Below, in pieces: positions 16,205 through 26,688 of a DNA stretch of 64,000 bases. Each line of letters opens with the position of its first letter. The stretch's first letter is position 1. This DNA is from Bordetella sp. LUAb4. Lineage in GTDB: Bacteria; Pseudomonadota; Gammaproteobacteria; Burkholderiales; Burkholderiaceae_B. The notes beneath the pieces are model-generated. The model was not told the origin of the DNA. It was given only the letters and a program-made list of their open reading frames with translations, and made no database searches. Location of the stretch: the NCBI RefSeq assembly GCF_021325795.1, contig NZ_JAHPZX010000001.1:186001-250000 (forward strand), given 5' to 3'. Made by a program: the position numbers and the translations under genes.

Positions 16205-17239
16205 TTACTGCCACACAGCCTTGCCGTCGGCGCCCTTGATGTCCTTCCAGGAAGCGCGGATTTCGCTGGTCACGGCGTCAGGCAGCGGCACGTAGTCCAG
16301 TGCCTCGGCCGACTTCTGGCCGCTCTTGAAAGCCCAGTCGAAGAAAGCCAGAACGGCCTTGCCTTGTGCCGGCTTGTCCTGAACCTTGTGGATCAGGATG
16401 AAGGTGGCCGACGTCACGGGCCACGAGGTGGCGCCCGGTTCGTCGGTCAGCACCACGCCCATGCCAGGCGCGCTCTTCCAGTCGGCGTTGGCGGCAGCGG
16501 CGGCGAAAGCCTTCTGCTCGGGCTGGACGAACTTGCCGTCCTTGTTCTGCAGTTGGGTCCAGGCCAGCTTGTTCTGCTTGGCGTAGGCGTATTCGACGTA
16601 GCCGATCGAGTTCTTCAGCTGGCCGACGTAGGCGGCGACGCCTTCGTTACCCTTGCCGCCTTGACCGGTGGGCCACTTGACCGACTTGCCTTCGCCGATG
16701 TCGGCCTTCCAGGAAGCCGATACCTTCGACAGGTAGTTGGTCCAGCCGAAGGTCGTGCCCGAGCCGTCCGAACGGTAGACGACGATGATGTCGGCCGAGG
16801 GCAGCTTGACGTCGCTGTTCAGCGACTTGATCGCGGCATCGTCCCACTTCTTGATCTTGCCTTGGAAGATATCGGCCAGGACCTGGCCCGACAGCTTCAG
16901 TTGGCCGGGGGCCACGCCGCTGATATTGACGACCGGCACCGTGCCGCCGATGACGGCGGGGAATTGCAGCAGGCCGTTCTTTTCCAGGTCCTCGCCCTTC
17001 ATCGGGTCATCCGAGGCACCGAAATCGACGGTCTTGGCGATGATCTGTTGCTGGCCACCGCCCGAACCGATCGACTGGTAGTTCACGGCGCTGTTCGAGG
17101 CAGCCTTGTATTCCGACGCCCACTTGGCGTAGACCGGATAGGGGAACGACGCACCAGCGCCGGTCACGTCAGCAGCCTGAACGGCGAAAACGGCGGCGCT
17201 CAGGGCGAAGCCTACGGAAATTTGTTTGAAGACACGCAT
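16205..17239 (-). CDS. pstS: Periplasmic phosphate-binding protein PstS
   Basis: This 344-residue protein captures phosphate in the periplasm and delivers it to PstCA. A cleavable signal peptide (about 1-22, ending VQA) precedes ADVTGAGASFPYPVY, the typical mature start with phosphate-contacting residues. YRSDGSGTTF is the second conserved binding segment. It is the first gene of the pst operon, with a Pho box 90 bases upstream. Confidence 0.97.
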   Translation of the reverse strand: MRVFKQISVGFALSAAVFAVQAADVTGAGASFPYPVYAKWASEYKAASNSAVNYQSIGSGGGQQQIIAKTVDFGASDDPMKGEDLEKNGLLQFPAVIGGTVPVVNISGVAPGQLKLSGQVLADIFQGKIKKWDDAAIKSLNSDVKLPSADIIVVYRSDGSGTTFGWTNYLSKVSASWKADIGEGKSVKWPTGQGGKGNEGVAAYVGQLKNSIGYVEYAYAKQNKLAWTQLQNKDGKFVQPEQKAFAAAAANADWKSAPGMGVVLTDEPGATSWPVTSATFILIHKVQDKPAQGKAVLAFFDWAFKSGQKSAEALDYVPLPDAVTSEIRASWKDIKGADGKAVWQ

Positions 17240-17328
17240 CGTGGATTCCTTCTCGTGCTTGTTGGTGAAGTGCGGCGGACGTCAGCACGCCCGTCCTGTG
17301 TCACGGGAACGGATCTTACGGATGCTAT

Positions 17329-17346
17329 GTGACACGCTAGTGACAG
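17329..17346 (-). promoter_or_regulatory. Pho box upstream of pstS
   Basis: On the minus strand the sequence is CTGTCAC-TAGC-GTGTCAC, two 7-base repeats with a 4-base spacer as in PhoB sites. It is followed 10 bases later by TAAGAT as a possible -10 element. This is the geometry of a PhoB-activated promoter. Confidence 0.75.
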
Positions 17347-17475
17347 TCACATACTGGTCAAAAAGTGACGGGGACGGGCTCTTTACCCGACGTAGGCGGG
17401 AGATGGCAATAAAACGCAATGATTCTTACGCCTTATCTGACTCTAAGCTGAATTTACTGTCCCCGTACTCCAGCC

Positions 17476-19545
17476 CTACACGCCCAGCCGATCGATCAAA
17501 TGCTGATGTAGCGAAAACGGCGCCCCACGGCTGCGCACGCGCGTGAAATTACCGTCCGGCTGCTGCTGCCAGGACAGCTGGTTATCGCGCAAGGCGTAGG
17601 TGAATGCTTCATCGATCACCCGCTTCTTCAGCACCTTGTCGTTGATCGGGAACGCAATCTCCACGCGCCGGAAGAAATTCCGGTCCATCCAGTCGGCGGA
17701 CGACAGGTAGACGGTTTCCTTGCCTTCGGCATAGAAATAGAAAACCCGCGAATGCTCCAGAAAACGCCCGATCAGTGAACGCACGCGGATATTCTCGGAC
17801 AGTCCGGGCACGCCCGCGCGCAAGGCGCACACCCCACGGATGATCAGGTCGATCTTCACGCCGGCCTGGCTGGCCTCGTAAAGCTCCTGGATCACGCCCG
17901 CTTCCAGCAGCGAATTCATCTTGGCCATGATGCGCGCCTTCTTGCCTTCGCGCGCGGCCTGCGCCTCGGCGCGGATCAAGGCCACCATGCCGTCGTGCAT
18001 GGTGAAGGGCGACTGCAGCAACGCCTTCAGGCTGCGCCGCGCCCCCAGGCCCGTCAGCTGGGAAAACACCTTGTCCATGTCTTCGCACAGAGCCGCTTCG
18101 GCGGTCAGCAGGCCGAAATCGGTGTACAGCCGGGCCGTGCGCGGATGGTAATTACCGGTGCCCAAGTGAGCATAGCGACGCAGACGGCCCTTCTCGCGCC
18201 GCAGCACCAGCGCCATCTTGGCGTGCGTCTTGTGCCCCACCACGCCATACACGACGTGCGCCCCCACCTCCTCCAGCTTGGCGGCCCAGTTGATATTGGT
18301 CTGCTCGTCGAAGCGCGCCATCAACTCCACCACCACGGTCACTTCCTTGCCGGCCCGGGCCGCCGCCAGCAGGATCTGCATCAGCTCGGAATCCTCGCCG
18401 GTGCGGTAGATGGTCTGCTTGATGGCCATCACTTCCGGATCCAGCGCGGCGGCGGTCAGGAAGTCGATGACGGGCTGGAAAGACTGATAGGGATGGTGCA
18501 GCAGATGATCACGCGCCGCGATGGCGTCGAACAGCTCGCCCGGATCCAGGGCGCGGTCGAACGGCGCCGGCACCGGCGCGCGATAAGTCGGGAACAGCAG
18601 CGACGGCCGGTCGGCGACATTGCACAACTGCATCAGGCGCGACAGGTTCACCGGCCCATTGACGCGATACGTATCCGACTCCCTGAGCGAAAACTCACGC
18701 TGCAGGAAAGCTTCCAGGTCCGGCGGCGTCAGCTTGTCGATCTCAAGCCGCACGGCCAGGCCGAAATTGCGTTGCGACAGCTCGCCCTGCAAGGCCAGCC
18801 GCAGATTGGTCACTTCTTCTTCATCGACGTACAGGTCGCTATTGCGGGTCACCCGCCACTGATAGCAGCCCGCCATCGTCATACCGGGGAACAGTTCGCC
18901 GACAAACGCGCGCATCAGCGAGGTCAGCAGCACATAGCTGTCCGGATGGCCCGACAGCTCGCTGGGCATGCGGATCAAGCGCGGCAAGGCGCGCGGCGCC
19001 TGCACGATGGCGATCGACGCCTTGCGTCCGAACGCGTCGGTGCCCGATAACGGCACAATGAAGTTCAGGCTCTTGTTGTAGACACGCGGAAATGGATGCG
19101 CCGGGTCCAGGCCGATGGGCGTGAGCAGCGGCATCACATCGCGGTTGAACGTGGCATGGGCCCATTCTTGCTGCGCTTCATTCCATTCCGAGGCATGATG
19201 CAGCGTAATGCCCTCGCGTTCCATGCGGGGCAGGATTTCGTCATTCAGCAGGTCGTATTGGCGCGCCACCAGGGCATGCGTGGCCTGCTGCACCTGGGCG
19301 TAGGCCTCGCCCGGCGTCAGGCCGTCGCTGCCCACCAGGTTGGGCGTCTGCAGTTGCTGCGCCTTCAGGCTGGAAATCCGGATTTCGAAGAATTCGTCCA
19401 GGTTGGAGCTGACGATACAGACGTAGCGCAGGCGCTCCAGCAGAGGCGTGGCAGGGTTCTCAGCCATCGCCAGAACACGTTCATTGAATTTGAGCAGCGA
19501 CAGTTCGCGATTCAGGAACCAGGGCTCAACCGCTTTCTGAGTCAT
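17476..19545 (-). CDS. ppk: Polyphosphate kinase 1
   Basis: This 689-residue enzyme makes polyphosphate from ATP at the membrane. The N-terminal domain (FLNRELSLLKFNERVL) and the phospholipase-D-like C-terminal domains are present. The autophosphorylated His lies in KTHAKMALV and the second conserved His region is YAHLGTGNYHP. Length matches PPK1. It is upstream of pstS in the same direction and divergent from ppx, so synthesis, hydrolysis and uptake of phosphate are grouped. Confidence 0.97.
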   Translation of the reverse strand: MTQKAVEPWFLNRELSLLKFNERVLAMAENPATPLLERLRYVCIVSSNLDEFFEIRISSLKAQQLQTPNLVGSDGLTPGEAYAQVQQATHALVARQYDLLNDEILPRMEREGITLHHASEWNEAQQEWAHATFNRDVMPLLTPIGLDPAHPFPRVYNKSLNFIVPLSGTDAFGRKASIAIVQAPRALPRLIRMPSELSGHPDSYVLLTSLMRAFVGELFPGMTMAGCYQWRVTRNSDLYVDEEEVTNLRLALQGELSQRNFGLAVRLEIDKLTPPDLEAFLQREFSLRESDTYRVNGPVNLSRLMQLCNVADRPSLLFPTYRAPVPAPFDRALDPGELFDAIAARDHLLHHPYQSFQPVIDFLTAAALDPEVMAIKQTIYRTGEDSELMQILLAAARAGKEVTVVVELMARFDEQTNINWAAKLEEVGAHVVYGVVGHKTHAKMALVLRREKGRLRRYAHLGTGNYHPRTARLYTDFGLLTAEAALCEDMDKVFSQLTGLGARRSLKALLQSPFTMHDGMVALIRAEAQAAREGKKARIMAKMNSLLEAGVIQELYEASQAGVKIDLIIRGVCALRAGVPGLSENIRVRSLIGRFLEHSRVFYFYAEGKETVYLSSADWMDRNFFRRVEIAFPINDKVLKKRVIDEAFTYALRDNQLSWQQQPDGNFTRVRSRGAPFSLHQHLIDRLGV

Positions 19546-19592
19546 GCAGAGTCCGTTATGTTTATGTCAGTCGGGCGTTTTACTTCAATTTC

Positions 19593-19610
19593 GTGACAGT
19601 TCCATGACGA
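19593..19610 (-). promoter_or_regulatory. Pho-box-like site upstream of ppk
   Basis: The minus strand reads TCGTCAT-GGAA-CTGTCAC, with TAAAAC ten bases downstream as a weak -10. The second repeat is a full match and the first matches 5 of 7 positions. It would place ppk under the same PhoB control as pstS. Confidence 0.55.
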
Positions 19611-19676
19611 TCGAGATAAGCGTAACCGGAATTTCACGCTTACGCCCCTGGCCAGGGGTCCGTCACATTGGATCTC

Positions 19677-19682
19677 TATAAT
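19677..19682 (+). promoter_or_regulatory. -10 element of ppx
   Basis: A consensus TATAAT lies about 11 bases before the first possible ppx ATG. No good -35 is found at 16-18 bases, so an activator may be used, or translation may begin at the internal ATG at 19715. Confidence 0.45.
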
Positions 19683-19693
19683 GGAGCGCATTA

Positions 19694-21202
19694 ATGTCTT
19701 TATTGCAGCGCCGCATGGATCATCTTCTCGCCGCCGTCGACCTCGGTTCCAACAGTTTCCGCCTGTCCATAGGCCGGGTCACGCAGCAGGAGGGCTCTGA
19801 ACAGATCTATCAAATCGATCGTCTGAAAGAGACCGTACGCCTGGCCGCCGGCCTCGATGCCGACAAACGCCTGTCCCCGGAGGCCATCGACCGCGCCGTC
19901 GCCGTGCTCGAACGCTTCGGCGAGCGGCTGCGCAGCTTCCATCCCAATCGCGTGCGCGCCGTCGCCACCAATACCTTCCGCGTGGCCCGCAACACCGCCG
20001 ACTTCCTGCCCCGGGCGGAAGCGGCCTTGGGTTTTCCCATAGAAGTCATCGCCGGCCGGGAAGAGGCGCGCCTGATTTTCTCCGGCGTGGTCCACACCCT
20101 GCCCCCCTCGACCAACAAACGCCTGGTCATCGACATTGGCGGCGGCTCCACCGAGGTGATCATCGGCAAGGGCTTCGAGCCGGGCCTGATGTCTTCGCTG
20201 TACATGGGCTGCGTCAGCTACAGCCGCCAGTTCTTCCAGGACGGCGTGGTCGACGCGCACCAGATGAAGCAGGCCGAACTGGCCGCCCGGCGCGAAATCG
20301 AGGTGATCTCCAAGCAATACCGCAAGATGGGGTGGAAGGAGGTCTACGGTTCGTCCGGTACCGCCAAGGCCCTGTATGCCATCCTGACCGAATGTGGTTT
20401 TTCGACGACGGGCATTACCCGCGCCGGACTGAACAAGCTCAAGGACCGCATCATCCGCTCGGGCCGCGTCATTCCGTCCGAGCTGCCTGGCATCAAGACG
20501 GAACGCGCCGACGTGCTGCCCGGTGGCCTGGCCATCATGAGCGCGCTGTTCGACGAGTTGAACATCGACGTCATGTACACCGGCGACGGCGCGCTGCGCC
20601 TGGGGGTGCTGTATGACCTGCTGGGCCGCGACGACGAACACGACAAGCGCCATGAATCGGTGCGCCAGTTCATGCGGCGTTATCACATCGACATGAACCA
20701 GGCCGCGCGCGTCCGGCGCGTAGCCCTGGCGTTGTTCGCGGGCCTGACGGCACCGGACAGCGAACGTGGGGAATTGACGCATCTGCTGGGCTGGGCCGCG
20801 GACCTGCACGAGGTCGGGCTGTCCATCGCCCACAACGATTACCACAAGCATTCGGCCTACGTGTTGGGCAACGCCGACATGCCGGGCTTTTCGCGGGCCG
20901 ACCAGCAGGTGCTGGCCATGCTGGCGCTGGGCCATCAAGGCAAGCTGGCCAAGCTGGAACCCTTGGTGCGTACGCGCGATCAGTGGCTGGCGGTGTTGAG
21001 CCTGCGCCTGGCGGTGCTGCTGCTGCGCCGGCGGGAAGACCTGCCTACCCTGCCCCTGACGCTATCGGTGCGCGAGAAGTCCATCGTGATACGCGTGGAC
21101 AACGAGTGGCTGGATACGCATCCGCTCAGCGACTTCACCCTTCACGCCGAAGAGTCAGAATGGCGCAAAGTAGGTTTCTCGTTCGAGCTGCTTGAGCTTT
21201 AG
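19694..21202 (+). CDS. ppx: Exopolyphosphatase (Ppx/GppA family)
   Basis: The 502-residue enzyme removes terminal phosphates from polyphosphate or hydrolyses pppGpp. The N-terminal ASKHA fold shows VDLGSNSFRL and IDIGGGSTEVI phosphate loops. The C-terminal half is an HD-like helical domain (DLHEVGLSIAHNDYHKHS). An ATG at 19715 (MDHLLAAVDLG) is a good alternative start because the family usually begins there. It is divergent from ppk. Confidence 0.95.
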   Translation: MSLLQRRMDHLLAAVDLGSNSFRLSIGRVTQQEGSEQIYQIDRLKETVRLAAGLDADKRLSPEAIDRAVAVLERFGERLRSFHPNRVRAVATNTFRVARNTADFLPRAEAALGFPIEVIAGREEARLIFSGVVHTLPPSTNKRLVIDIGGGSTEVIIGKGFEPGLMSSLYMGCVSYSRQFFQDGVVDAHQMKQAELAARREIEVISKQYRKMGWKEVYGSSGTAKALYAILTECGFSTTGITRAGLNKLKDRIIRSGRVIPSELPGIKTERADVLPGGLAIMSALFDELNIDVMYTGDGALRLGVLYDLLGRDDEHDKRHESVRQFMRRYHIDMNQAARVRRVALALFAGLTAPDSERGELTHLLGWAADLHEVGLSIAHNDYHKHSAYVLGNADMPGFSRADQQVLAMLALGHQGKLAKLEPLVRTRDQWLAVLSLRLAVLLLRRREDLPTLPLTLSVREKSIVIRVDNEWLDTHPLSDFTLHAEESEWRKVGFSFELLEL

Positions 21203-21320
21203 GCGAAAGCGGCGCGTGGCCCGCCGTACCAGCCGGATCTTCATTCTTCTGAGGGTTCGGCGCATGGTGTTATCCAGGTAAGAATGACGGTTGCCGAACC
21301 CCGGCGCTGCGTGGCCCGGG

Positions 21321-22175
21321 CTAGGCCACCTTGCGCGCCCGGCCATCGGCCTGGGCGACTGCCTCTGTCGAGACTGTCGGCACTGCCGGCAAGCCGAAGT
21401 GACGGCGATAGCGCTCGTCCATGGCATCCATATCCAGCAACACCGGAAAATCCGCCGCATTGAAATCGGGGTCCCAGGCCGGTTCGCCGCAAATCTTGGC
21501 GCCCAGCTTCAGATAGCCCTTGATCAGCGGCGGTACGCGCGCCGGCAGCGTGGTGCTGTTGAGCTTTTCCACCGGATAGCGATGCAGGGGCTCGACGCGC
21601 GGCAGCGTCTGGTCTTTCAGATGGGGGGCAACCGCGCGCCACACCTCGGCGGCGGTGACGCCGTCGTCGCGCAGGCTGACGCTGGCACAACCCAGCAGGT
21701 AGCGGTATCCGCCGCGGCGCATATATTCCGCCACGCCGGACCACAGCAGCATGATGACCGTGCCGTTGCGGTGATCGGGGTGGGTGCAGGAACGTCCCGC
21801 CTCGACCAGCTGGTCGCGCAGGGGTCCCAGGCCGGTCAGATCGAATTCGGAGGCGGAGTAGTAGCCGCCCGCTTCGCGCGCTTTTTCCGGGGTGAGCAGC
21901 CGATAGGTGCCGACGACGCGGCCCGTGTCCAGCTCTTGCACCATGAGATGTTCGCACCAGGGATCGAAGCGATCCTGGTCGATACCATCCTGGGCATCCG
22001 GGAACACCGCTCCCATGTCTTCCGTGAAGACGCGGTAACGCAGGCGCTGTATTTCCTCGATCTCCTCGGTCGTCCGAGCGAGGCCGACAACCAGTCCCGT
22101 GGTGACCGGACCGGACCAGGCTTCCGCCGTGGTGCGATCGGATTCGATACGAACTAGTTCGAGCATTTGAGCCAA
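21321..22175 (-). CDS. olsB: L-ornithine N-alpha-acyltransferase OlsB
   Basis: This 284-residue GNAT-fold acyltransferase is expected to transfer a 3-hydroxyacyl chain from ACP to ornithine, the first step to phosphorus-free ornithine lipid. Family marks include RYRVFTEDMGAVFPD near residue 50, CEHLMV, GTYRLL, SCTHPDHRNGTVIMLLW and the late KGYLKLGAKICGEPAWDPDF. OlsA, the second enzyme, is not in the window. Its place beside ppk/ppx and pst fits use of ornithine lipids during phosphate limitation; I found no clear Pho box before it. Confidence 0.85.
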   Translation of the reverse strand: MAQMLELVRIESDRTTAEAWSGPVTTGLVVGLARTTEEIEEIQRLRYRVFTEDMGAVFPDAQDGIDQDRFDPWCEHLMVQELDTGRVVGTYRLLTPEKAREAGGYYSASEFDLTGLGPLRDQLVEAGRSCTHPDHRNGTVIMLLWSGVAEYMRRGGYRYLLGCASVSLRDDGVTAAEVWRAVAPHLKDQTLPRVEPLHRYPVEKLNSTTLPARVPPLIKGYLKLGAKICGEPAWDPDFNAADFPVLLDMDAMDERYRRHFGLPAVPTVSTEAVAQADGRARKVA

Positions 22176-22372
22176 CTCCTAGGGTGTCCGCATAGTGTGG
22201 ACGCCTTACATGTCAGGTAATTGACCGATATGTTACGTGACTGTGAACCCAGTGGCTCTCAGACGGATCCCGCTTTTACGGCTTCTTACCTGAATAAAGT
22301 AAGTCTTCAGTATTGCCTGGTGATTTAGGTCGTTATGACGACAGAGAAAAAAAACGTGTCATACAGTGCGTG

Positions 22373-22406
22373 AAAAAGCGGGCCGCATATGACCGCCGCG
22401 GCCCGC
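22373..22406 (-). terminator. Terminator of the glmM transcript
   Basis: GCGGGCCGC (22378-22386) pairs with GCGGCCCGC (22398-22406). On the minus strand five T follow the stem. It lies directly after the glmM stop. Confidence 0.85.
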
Positions 22407-22410
22407 CTGT

Positions 22411-23751
22411 TCAAGCAGCCAGCGAGGCTGCCAGTTGCTCCGCGCTGGCACGGGCCAGCGCTGCATCTTCCGCCTCGACCATCAGGCGCAGTTTCGGCTC
22501 CGTGCCCGAGGCGCGGATCAACACGCGGCCACGGCCTGCCAGGCGGGTTTCGACGTCCGTCCTGGCCTGCAGCAAGCCGGCATGCGTCTGCCAGTCGACG
22601 CCCGGCGTCAACGGCACATTGATCATTTCTTGTGGGTACATACGCAGGTCGCCCAGCCACTCGGCCAGGGTCGTGTCATTGCGCCGCAGGGCCGTCAGCA
22701 CTTGCAGCGCGGCGATGATGCCATCACCCGTGGTATGGCAATCCAGGCAGATCAGATGGCCGGAGCCTTCCCCGCCATACAGCCAGCCACGCGCCTGCAT
22801 CTGCTCCAAAACATAGCGGTCGCCCACCGCGGCGCGCTCGAAACCGACGCCCAGTTTTTCCAATTGGCGCTCGAAACCATAGTTGGTCATCAGCGTGCCG
22901 ACCACGCCGGCGACCGGCGCCTGCTGCATACGGGCGCGCAGGATCGCGTAGAGCAACTCATCGCCGTTGTAGATGCGGCCATCGCCGTCGACCATCTGCA
23001 AGCGGTCCGCGTCGCCGTCCAGCGCGATACCCAGATGCGCGCCGCGGGCGCGCACTTCGGCTGCCAGCGAATCCGGATGCATGGCGCCCACGCCCTTGTT
23101 GATGTTGAAACCATCCGGCTGCACACCGATGGCATGCACCTCGGCGCCCAGTTCGCGGAAGACATGGGGCGCGATGTGATACGCCGCGCCATGCGCGGCA
23201 TCCACCACCAGCGTCAGACCCTTGAGATCCAGATCATTGGGGAAGGTGCTTTTGCAGAATTCGATATAGCGGCCAGCGGCATCTTCGATACGCCGCGCGC
23301 GGCCCAGGGCCTCGGAGCCGACGCAGCCCAAGGGCTCGTCGATGGCGGCTTCGATGGCGTTCTCGACTTCATCGGGCAACTTCATGCCACCGGACGAAAA
23401 GAACTTGATGCCATTGTCCTGATAAGGATTATGCGAGGCGCTGATCACGATGCCCGCGGACAAACGCAAGGCCCGGGTCAGATACGCCACGGCCGGCGTC
23501 GGTACCGGGCCAGCCAACAGCACGTCGATGCCCGCCGCCGACAGGCCGGCCTCCAGCGCCGATTCCAGCATATAGCCGGAAATGCGGGTGTCCTTGCCGA
23601 TAAGCACCTTGGGGCGCCCTGCCGCCGAGGACTTGCCCGCCAGCACACGGCCGGCGGCATAACCCAGGCGCAATGCGAATTCCGCATTGATCACCGGGCC
23701 GCCCACTTCGCCCCGGACGCCGTCGGTACCAAAATATTTACGTTGACTCAC
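22411..23751 (-). CDS. glmM: Phosphoglucosamine mutase GlmM
   Basis: This 446-residue cytosolic enzyme converts glucosamine-6-phosphate to glucosamine-1-phosphate for peptidoglycan and LPS precursors. The active Ser is in [12 protein letters not shown] (about 105), the metal loop is DGDADR and the sugar loop is EGSGH. Its start overlaps the folP stop by 4 bases (ATGA), so translation is coupled. The folP-glmM order after ftsH is common in beta- and gammaproteobacteria. Confidence 0.97.
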   Translation of the reverse strand: MSQRKYFGTDGVRGEVGGPVINAEFALRLGYAAGRVLAGKSSAAGRPKVLIGKDTRISGYMLESALEAGLSAAGIDVLLAGPVPTPAVAYLTRALRLSAGIVISASHNPYQDNGIKFFSSGGMKLPDEVENAIEAAIDEPLGCVGSEALGRARRIEDAAGRYIEFCKSTFPNDLDLKGLTLVVDAAHGAAYHIAPHVFRELGAEVHAIGVQPDGFNINKGVGAMHPDSLAAEVRARGAHLGIALDGDADRLQMVDGDGRIYNGDELLYAILRARMQQAPVAGVVGTLMTNYGFERQLEKLGVGFERAAVGDRYVLEQMQARGWLYGGEGSGHLICLDCHTTGDGIIAALQVLTALRRNDTTLAEWLGDLRMYPQEMINVPLTPGVDWQTHAGLLQARTDVETRLAGRGRVLIRASGTEPKLRLMVEAEDAALARASAEQLAASLAA

Positions 23752-24587
23752 GCAGTAGCTCCCTGTTCAACAGCCTGCCAAACCTTTAAGGCATCGACGG
23801 TTTCCTGCACGTCATGCACGCGTACGATCGCGGCACCCCGCGCCACACAGGCAAGGGCGCCGGCGATGCTGCCCGCGAGCCGATCGCCGACCTGACGCCC
23901 CGTGACGCTGCCTATCATGGACTTGCGGGAAAGACCCACCAAAAGGGGATAGCTGGACACGCGCAGGCTGGCCAGCCTGCGCAATAAAAGATAGTTCTGT
24001 TCGACGGATTTACCGAAACCGAAGCCCGGATCCAGCACGATGCGGCGCGGGTCCACCCAGGCGGCGCGCAGCTTTTGCGCGCGCGCGCCCAGGAACAGCC
24101 CGACTTCGCCCAGCAGGTCCGTATACGTCGTATCGTCCTGCATGGTGCGCGGCTCGCCTTTCATGTGCATGACACACAGGCCGCAACGCGTGTTGGCCAC
24201 GGCCTCGATGGCGCCCGGCATGCGAAAACCGTAGATGTCGTTGATCATGTCCGCGCCGGCATCCAGCACCGCGCGCATGACTCCAGGCTTGTACGTGTCG
24301 ATGGACAGCGGCACGCCGCAATCGCGCAGGCCTTCCACCACCGGCAGCAAGCGAGCGAGTTCGTCCTGTTCGGACACCTCGGGCGCGCCCGGACGGGTCG
24401 ATTCACCACCGATATCGAGAATGCTCGCGCCATCGGCGATCAGCTTGTGCGCATGCGCGATGGCGCCAGCGGGATCGTCGTGCGCACCGCCGTCGGAAAA
24501 CGAGTCCGGCGTGGTATTGACGATACCCATGACCAACGGGCGCTCGAGGTCGAACTCGAAGCGCCCGCACAAAAAGTTATTGGCCAT
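23748..24587 (-). CDS. folP: Dihydropteroate synthase
   Basis: The 279-residue TIM-barrel enzyme joins p-aminobenzoate to the pterin pyrophosphate in folate synthesis and is the sulfonamide target. [15 protein letters not shown] near residue 20 is the pyrophosphate loop and [11 protein letters not shown] the second signature; [11 protein letters not shown] is the pterin-binding segment. It lies 17 bases after ftsH and overlaps glmM. Confidence 0.97.
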   Translation of the reverse strand: MANNFLCGRFEFDLERPLVMGIVNTTPDSFSDGGAHDDPAGAIAHAHKLIADGASILDIGGESTRPGAPEVSEQDELARLLPVVEGLRDCGVPLSIDTYKPGVMRAVLDAGADMINDIYGFRMPGAIEAVANTRCGLCVMHMKGEPRTMQDDTTYTDLLGEVGLFLGARAQKLRAAWVDPRRIVLDPGFGFGKSVEQNYLLLRRLASLRVSSYPLLVGLSRKSMIGSVTGRQVGDRLAGSIAGALACVARGAAIVRVHDVQETVDALKVWQAVEQGATA

Positions 24588-24604
24588 CTACTGAAAAACC
24601 GACC

Positions 24605-26491
24605 TCAAACCGCCGCGGCGGTGCTGCCGCCGGTTGCCAAGCCGCTGGGCGGCGTATCGGAGGAATCCGACGGACCCTGCGGGACCTTGGGGGGACGGGG
24701 AGGACGGCCATTGACGATGTCGTCGATCTGGTCCGCGTCGATGGTTTCCCATTCGAGCAGCGCGGCCGTCATGGCCTCGACCTTGTCACGGTTGTCTTCC
24801 AGGATCTTGCGTGCGACGCCGTACTGCTCGTCGATGATGCGGCGGATCGAGGAATCGACCTTCTGCATGGTCGCTTCCGACACATGCGTGGTCTTGGTGA
24901 CGCTGCGGCCCAGGAACACTTCGCCTTCGTTTTCCGCATACACCATCGGGCCCAGTTCGTCGGTCATCCCGTAGCGGGTGACGATATCGCGGGCGATGGC
25001 GGTGGCGCGCTCGAAGTCGTTCGAAGCCCCGGTCGTCATCTGGTCCATGAAGAGTTCTTCGGCGATACGGCCACCGAACAACACGGCGATGGTGCTAAGC
25101 AGACGCCCCTTGTCCATGCTGTAGCGGTCGGTTTCCGGCAACTGCATGGTCACACCCAGCGCACGGCCGCGCGGGATGATGGTGACCTTGTGCACCGGAT
25201 CCGTCTTGGGCAGCATGCGCGCGACGATGGCGTGGCCGGACTCGTGGTACGCGGTGTTCTTGCGCTCTTCCTCGGGCATCACGATGGAGCGGCGTTCCGC
25301 GCCCATGATGATCTTGTCCTTGGCCTTTTCGAAGTCCGACATATCGACCGTACGGCCATTGCGGCGGGCGGCGAACAGGGCGGCTTCGTTGACCAGGTTG
25401 GCCAGGTCGGCACCGGAGAACCCGGGGGTACCCCGCGCCAGCACGGCGGCGTCGACGTTGGTCGACAACGGCACCTTGCGCATATGGACCTTGAGGATCT
25501 GGTCACGGCCACGGATATCGGGCAGCGGCACGACGACCTGACGGTCGAAGCGGCCCGGACGCAGCAGCGCGGGATCCAGCACATCGGGACGGTTGGTGGC
25601 GGCGATCACGATGACGCCCTGGCCCGACTCGAAGCCGTCCATTTCCACCAGCATCTGGTTCAAGGTCTGTTCGCGTTCGTCGTTACCACCGCCCAGACCG
25701 GCGCCACGCTGACGGCCCACCGCATCGATTTCATCGATGAAGATGATGCAGGGGGCGTGCTTCTTGGCGTTCTCGAACATGTCGCGCACGCGGGCCGCGC
25801 CCACGCCGACGAACATTTCGACGAAATCCGAACCGGAAATGCTGAAGAACGGCACTTTGGCTTCGCCGGCGATGGCCTTGGCCAGCAGCGTCTTACCCGT
25901 ACCCGGCGAACCGACCATCAGCACGCCGCGCGGAATACGGCCACCCAGCTTCTGGAACTTGCTCGGATCACGCAGGAAGTCGACCAGCTCCTGCACGTCT
26001 TCCTTCGCTTCGTCGCAACCGGCGACGTCCGCGAAGGTGACCTGGTTGGTGTTCTCATCCAGCATGCGCGCGCGCGACTTGCCAAAGCTGAATGCACCGC
26101 CTCGGCCACCGCCCTGCATCTGACGCATGAAGAAAATCCAGACGCCGATCAACAACAGCATCGGGAACCACGACACGAAGATGTTCATCAGCAGCGACTG
26201 CTCTTCGCGCGCCTTGCCGGAAACCTGCACACCGTACTTGAGCAGATCGGAGACCATCCAGATGTCGCCGGGCGAAGTCAGCGTATACGGGCGGCCCGCG
26301 TCAGGCGTCACGTAGAGCACGTCGCCTTGCACGTCAACCTTACGGATGCGTCCAGCCTTGGAATCATCCATGAATTGCGTATAGCTGACGCCGTCCTGCG
26401 ATTGGGTGCGTCCGTCGAACTGCTTAAATACCGTGAACAGCACAAGCGCGATCACCATCCAGACCGCGACTTTCGAAAATGAATTGTTCAA
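24605..26491 (-). CDS. ftsH: ATP-dependent zinc metalloprotease FtsH
   Basis: FtsH degrades misfolded membrane and short-lived cytosolic proteins as a membrane hexamer. I start it at a TTG (26491), giving [11 protein letters not shown] with AGGAG eight bases upstream; the upstream ATG would add 14 unlikely residues. The 628-residue protein has two N-terminal membrane helices (about 5-22 and 98-118), Walker A GSPGTGKT, Walker [12 protein letters not shown], the second region of homology [20 protein letters not shown] and the zinc site HESGH. The C-terminus is Pro/Ser/Gly-rich. Confidence 0.97.
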   Translation of the reverse strand: MNNSFSKVAVWMVIALVLFTVFKQFDGRTQSQDGVSYTQFMDDSKAGRIRKVDVQGDVLYVTPDAGRPYTLTSPGDIWMVSDLLKYGVQVSGKAREEQSLLMNIFVSWFPMLLLIGVWIFFMRQMQGGGRGGAFSFGKSRARMLDENTNQVTFADVAGCDEAKEDVQELVDFLRDPSKFQKLGGRIPRGVLMVGSPGTGKTLLAKAIAGEAKVPFFSISGSDFVEMFVGVGAARVRDMFENAKKHAPCIIFIDEIDAVGRQRGAGLGGGNDEREQTLNQMLVEMDGFESGQGVIVIAATNRPDVLDPALLRPGRFDRQVVVPLPDIRGRDQILKVHMRKVPLSTNVDAAVLARGTPGFSGADLANLVNEAALFAARRNGRTVDMSDFEKAKDKIIMGAERRSIVMPEEERKNTAYHESGHAIVARMLPKTDPVHKVTIIPRGRALGVTMQLPETDRYSMDKGRLLSTIAVLFGGRIAEELFMDQMTTGASNDFERATAIARDIVTRYGMTDELGPMVYAENEGEVFLGRSVTKTTHVSEATMQKVDSSIRRIIDEQYGVARKILEDNRDKVEAMTAALLEWETIDADQIDDIVNGRPPRPPKVPQGPSDSSDTPPSGLATGGSTAAAV

Positions 26492-26688
26492 GGCGAATCT
26501 CCTGCTTTCGATTCTGACCGGTGGTTGCGGCAAGGAATGCCATAGGGCACATCCACCGGTATGTCAATAGCCATTCTACCCCGTAGAGGGCATGTGTGGG
26601 ATGATCGGGCGGCATCCGCCTGAGGATCGTCGATTAATTCGTGCGAATCATAAAAAGGGGCATATGGCTGAAATGAGGAATGACCTCG

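Noticed and set aside
22176-22260. Possible Pho box before olsB
   Set aside because: GTCA-like motifs occur but not as two 7-base repeats with a 4-base spacer and a -10 element, so I do not claim it.
22435-26482. Long plus-strand frames opposite glmM, folP and ftsH
   Set aside because: They show no family motifs and are His/Gln/Arg-rich, typical of antisense frames over conserved GC-rich genes.
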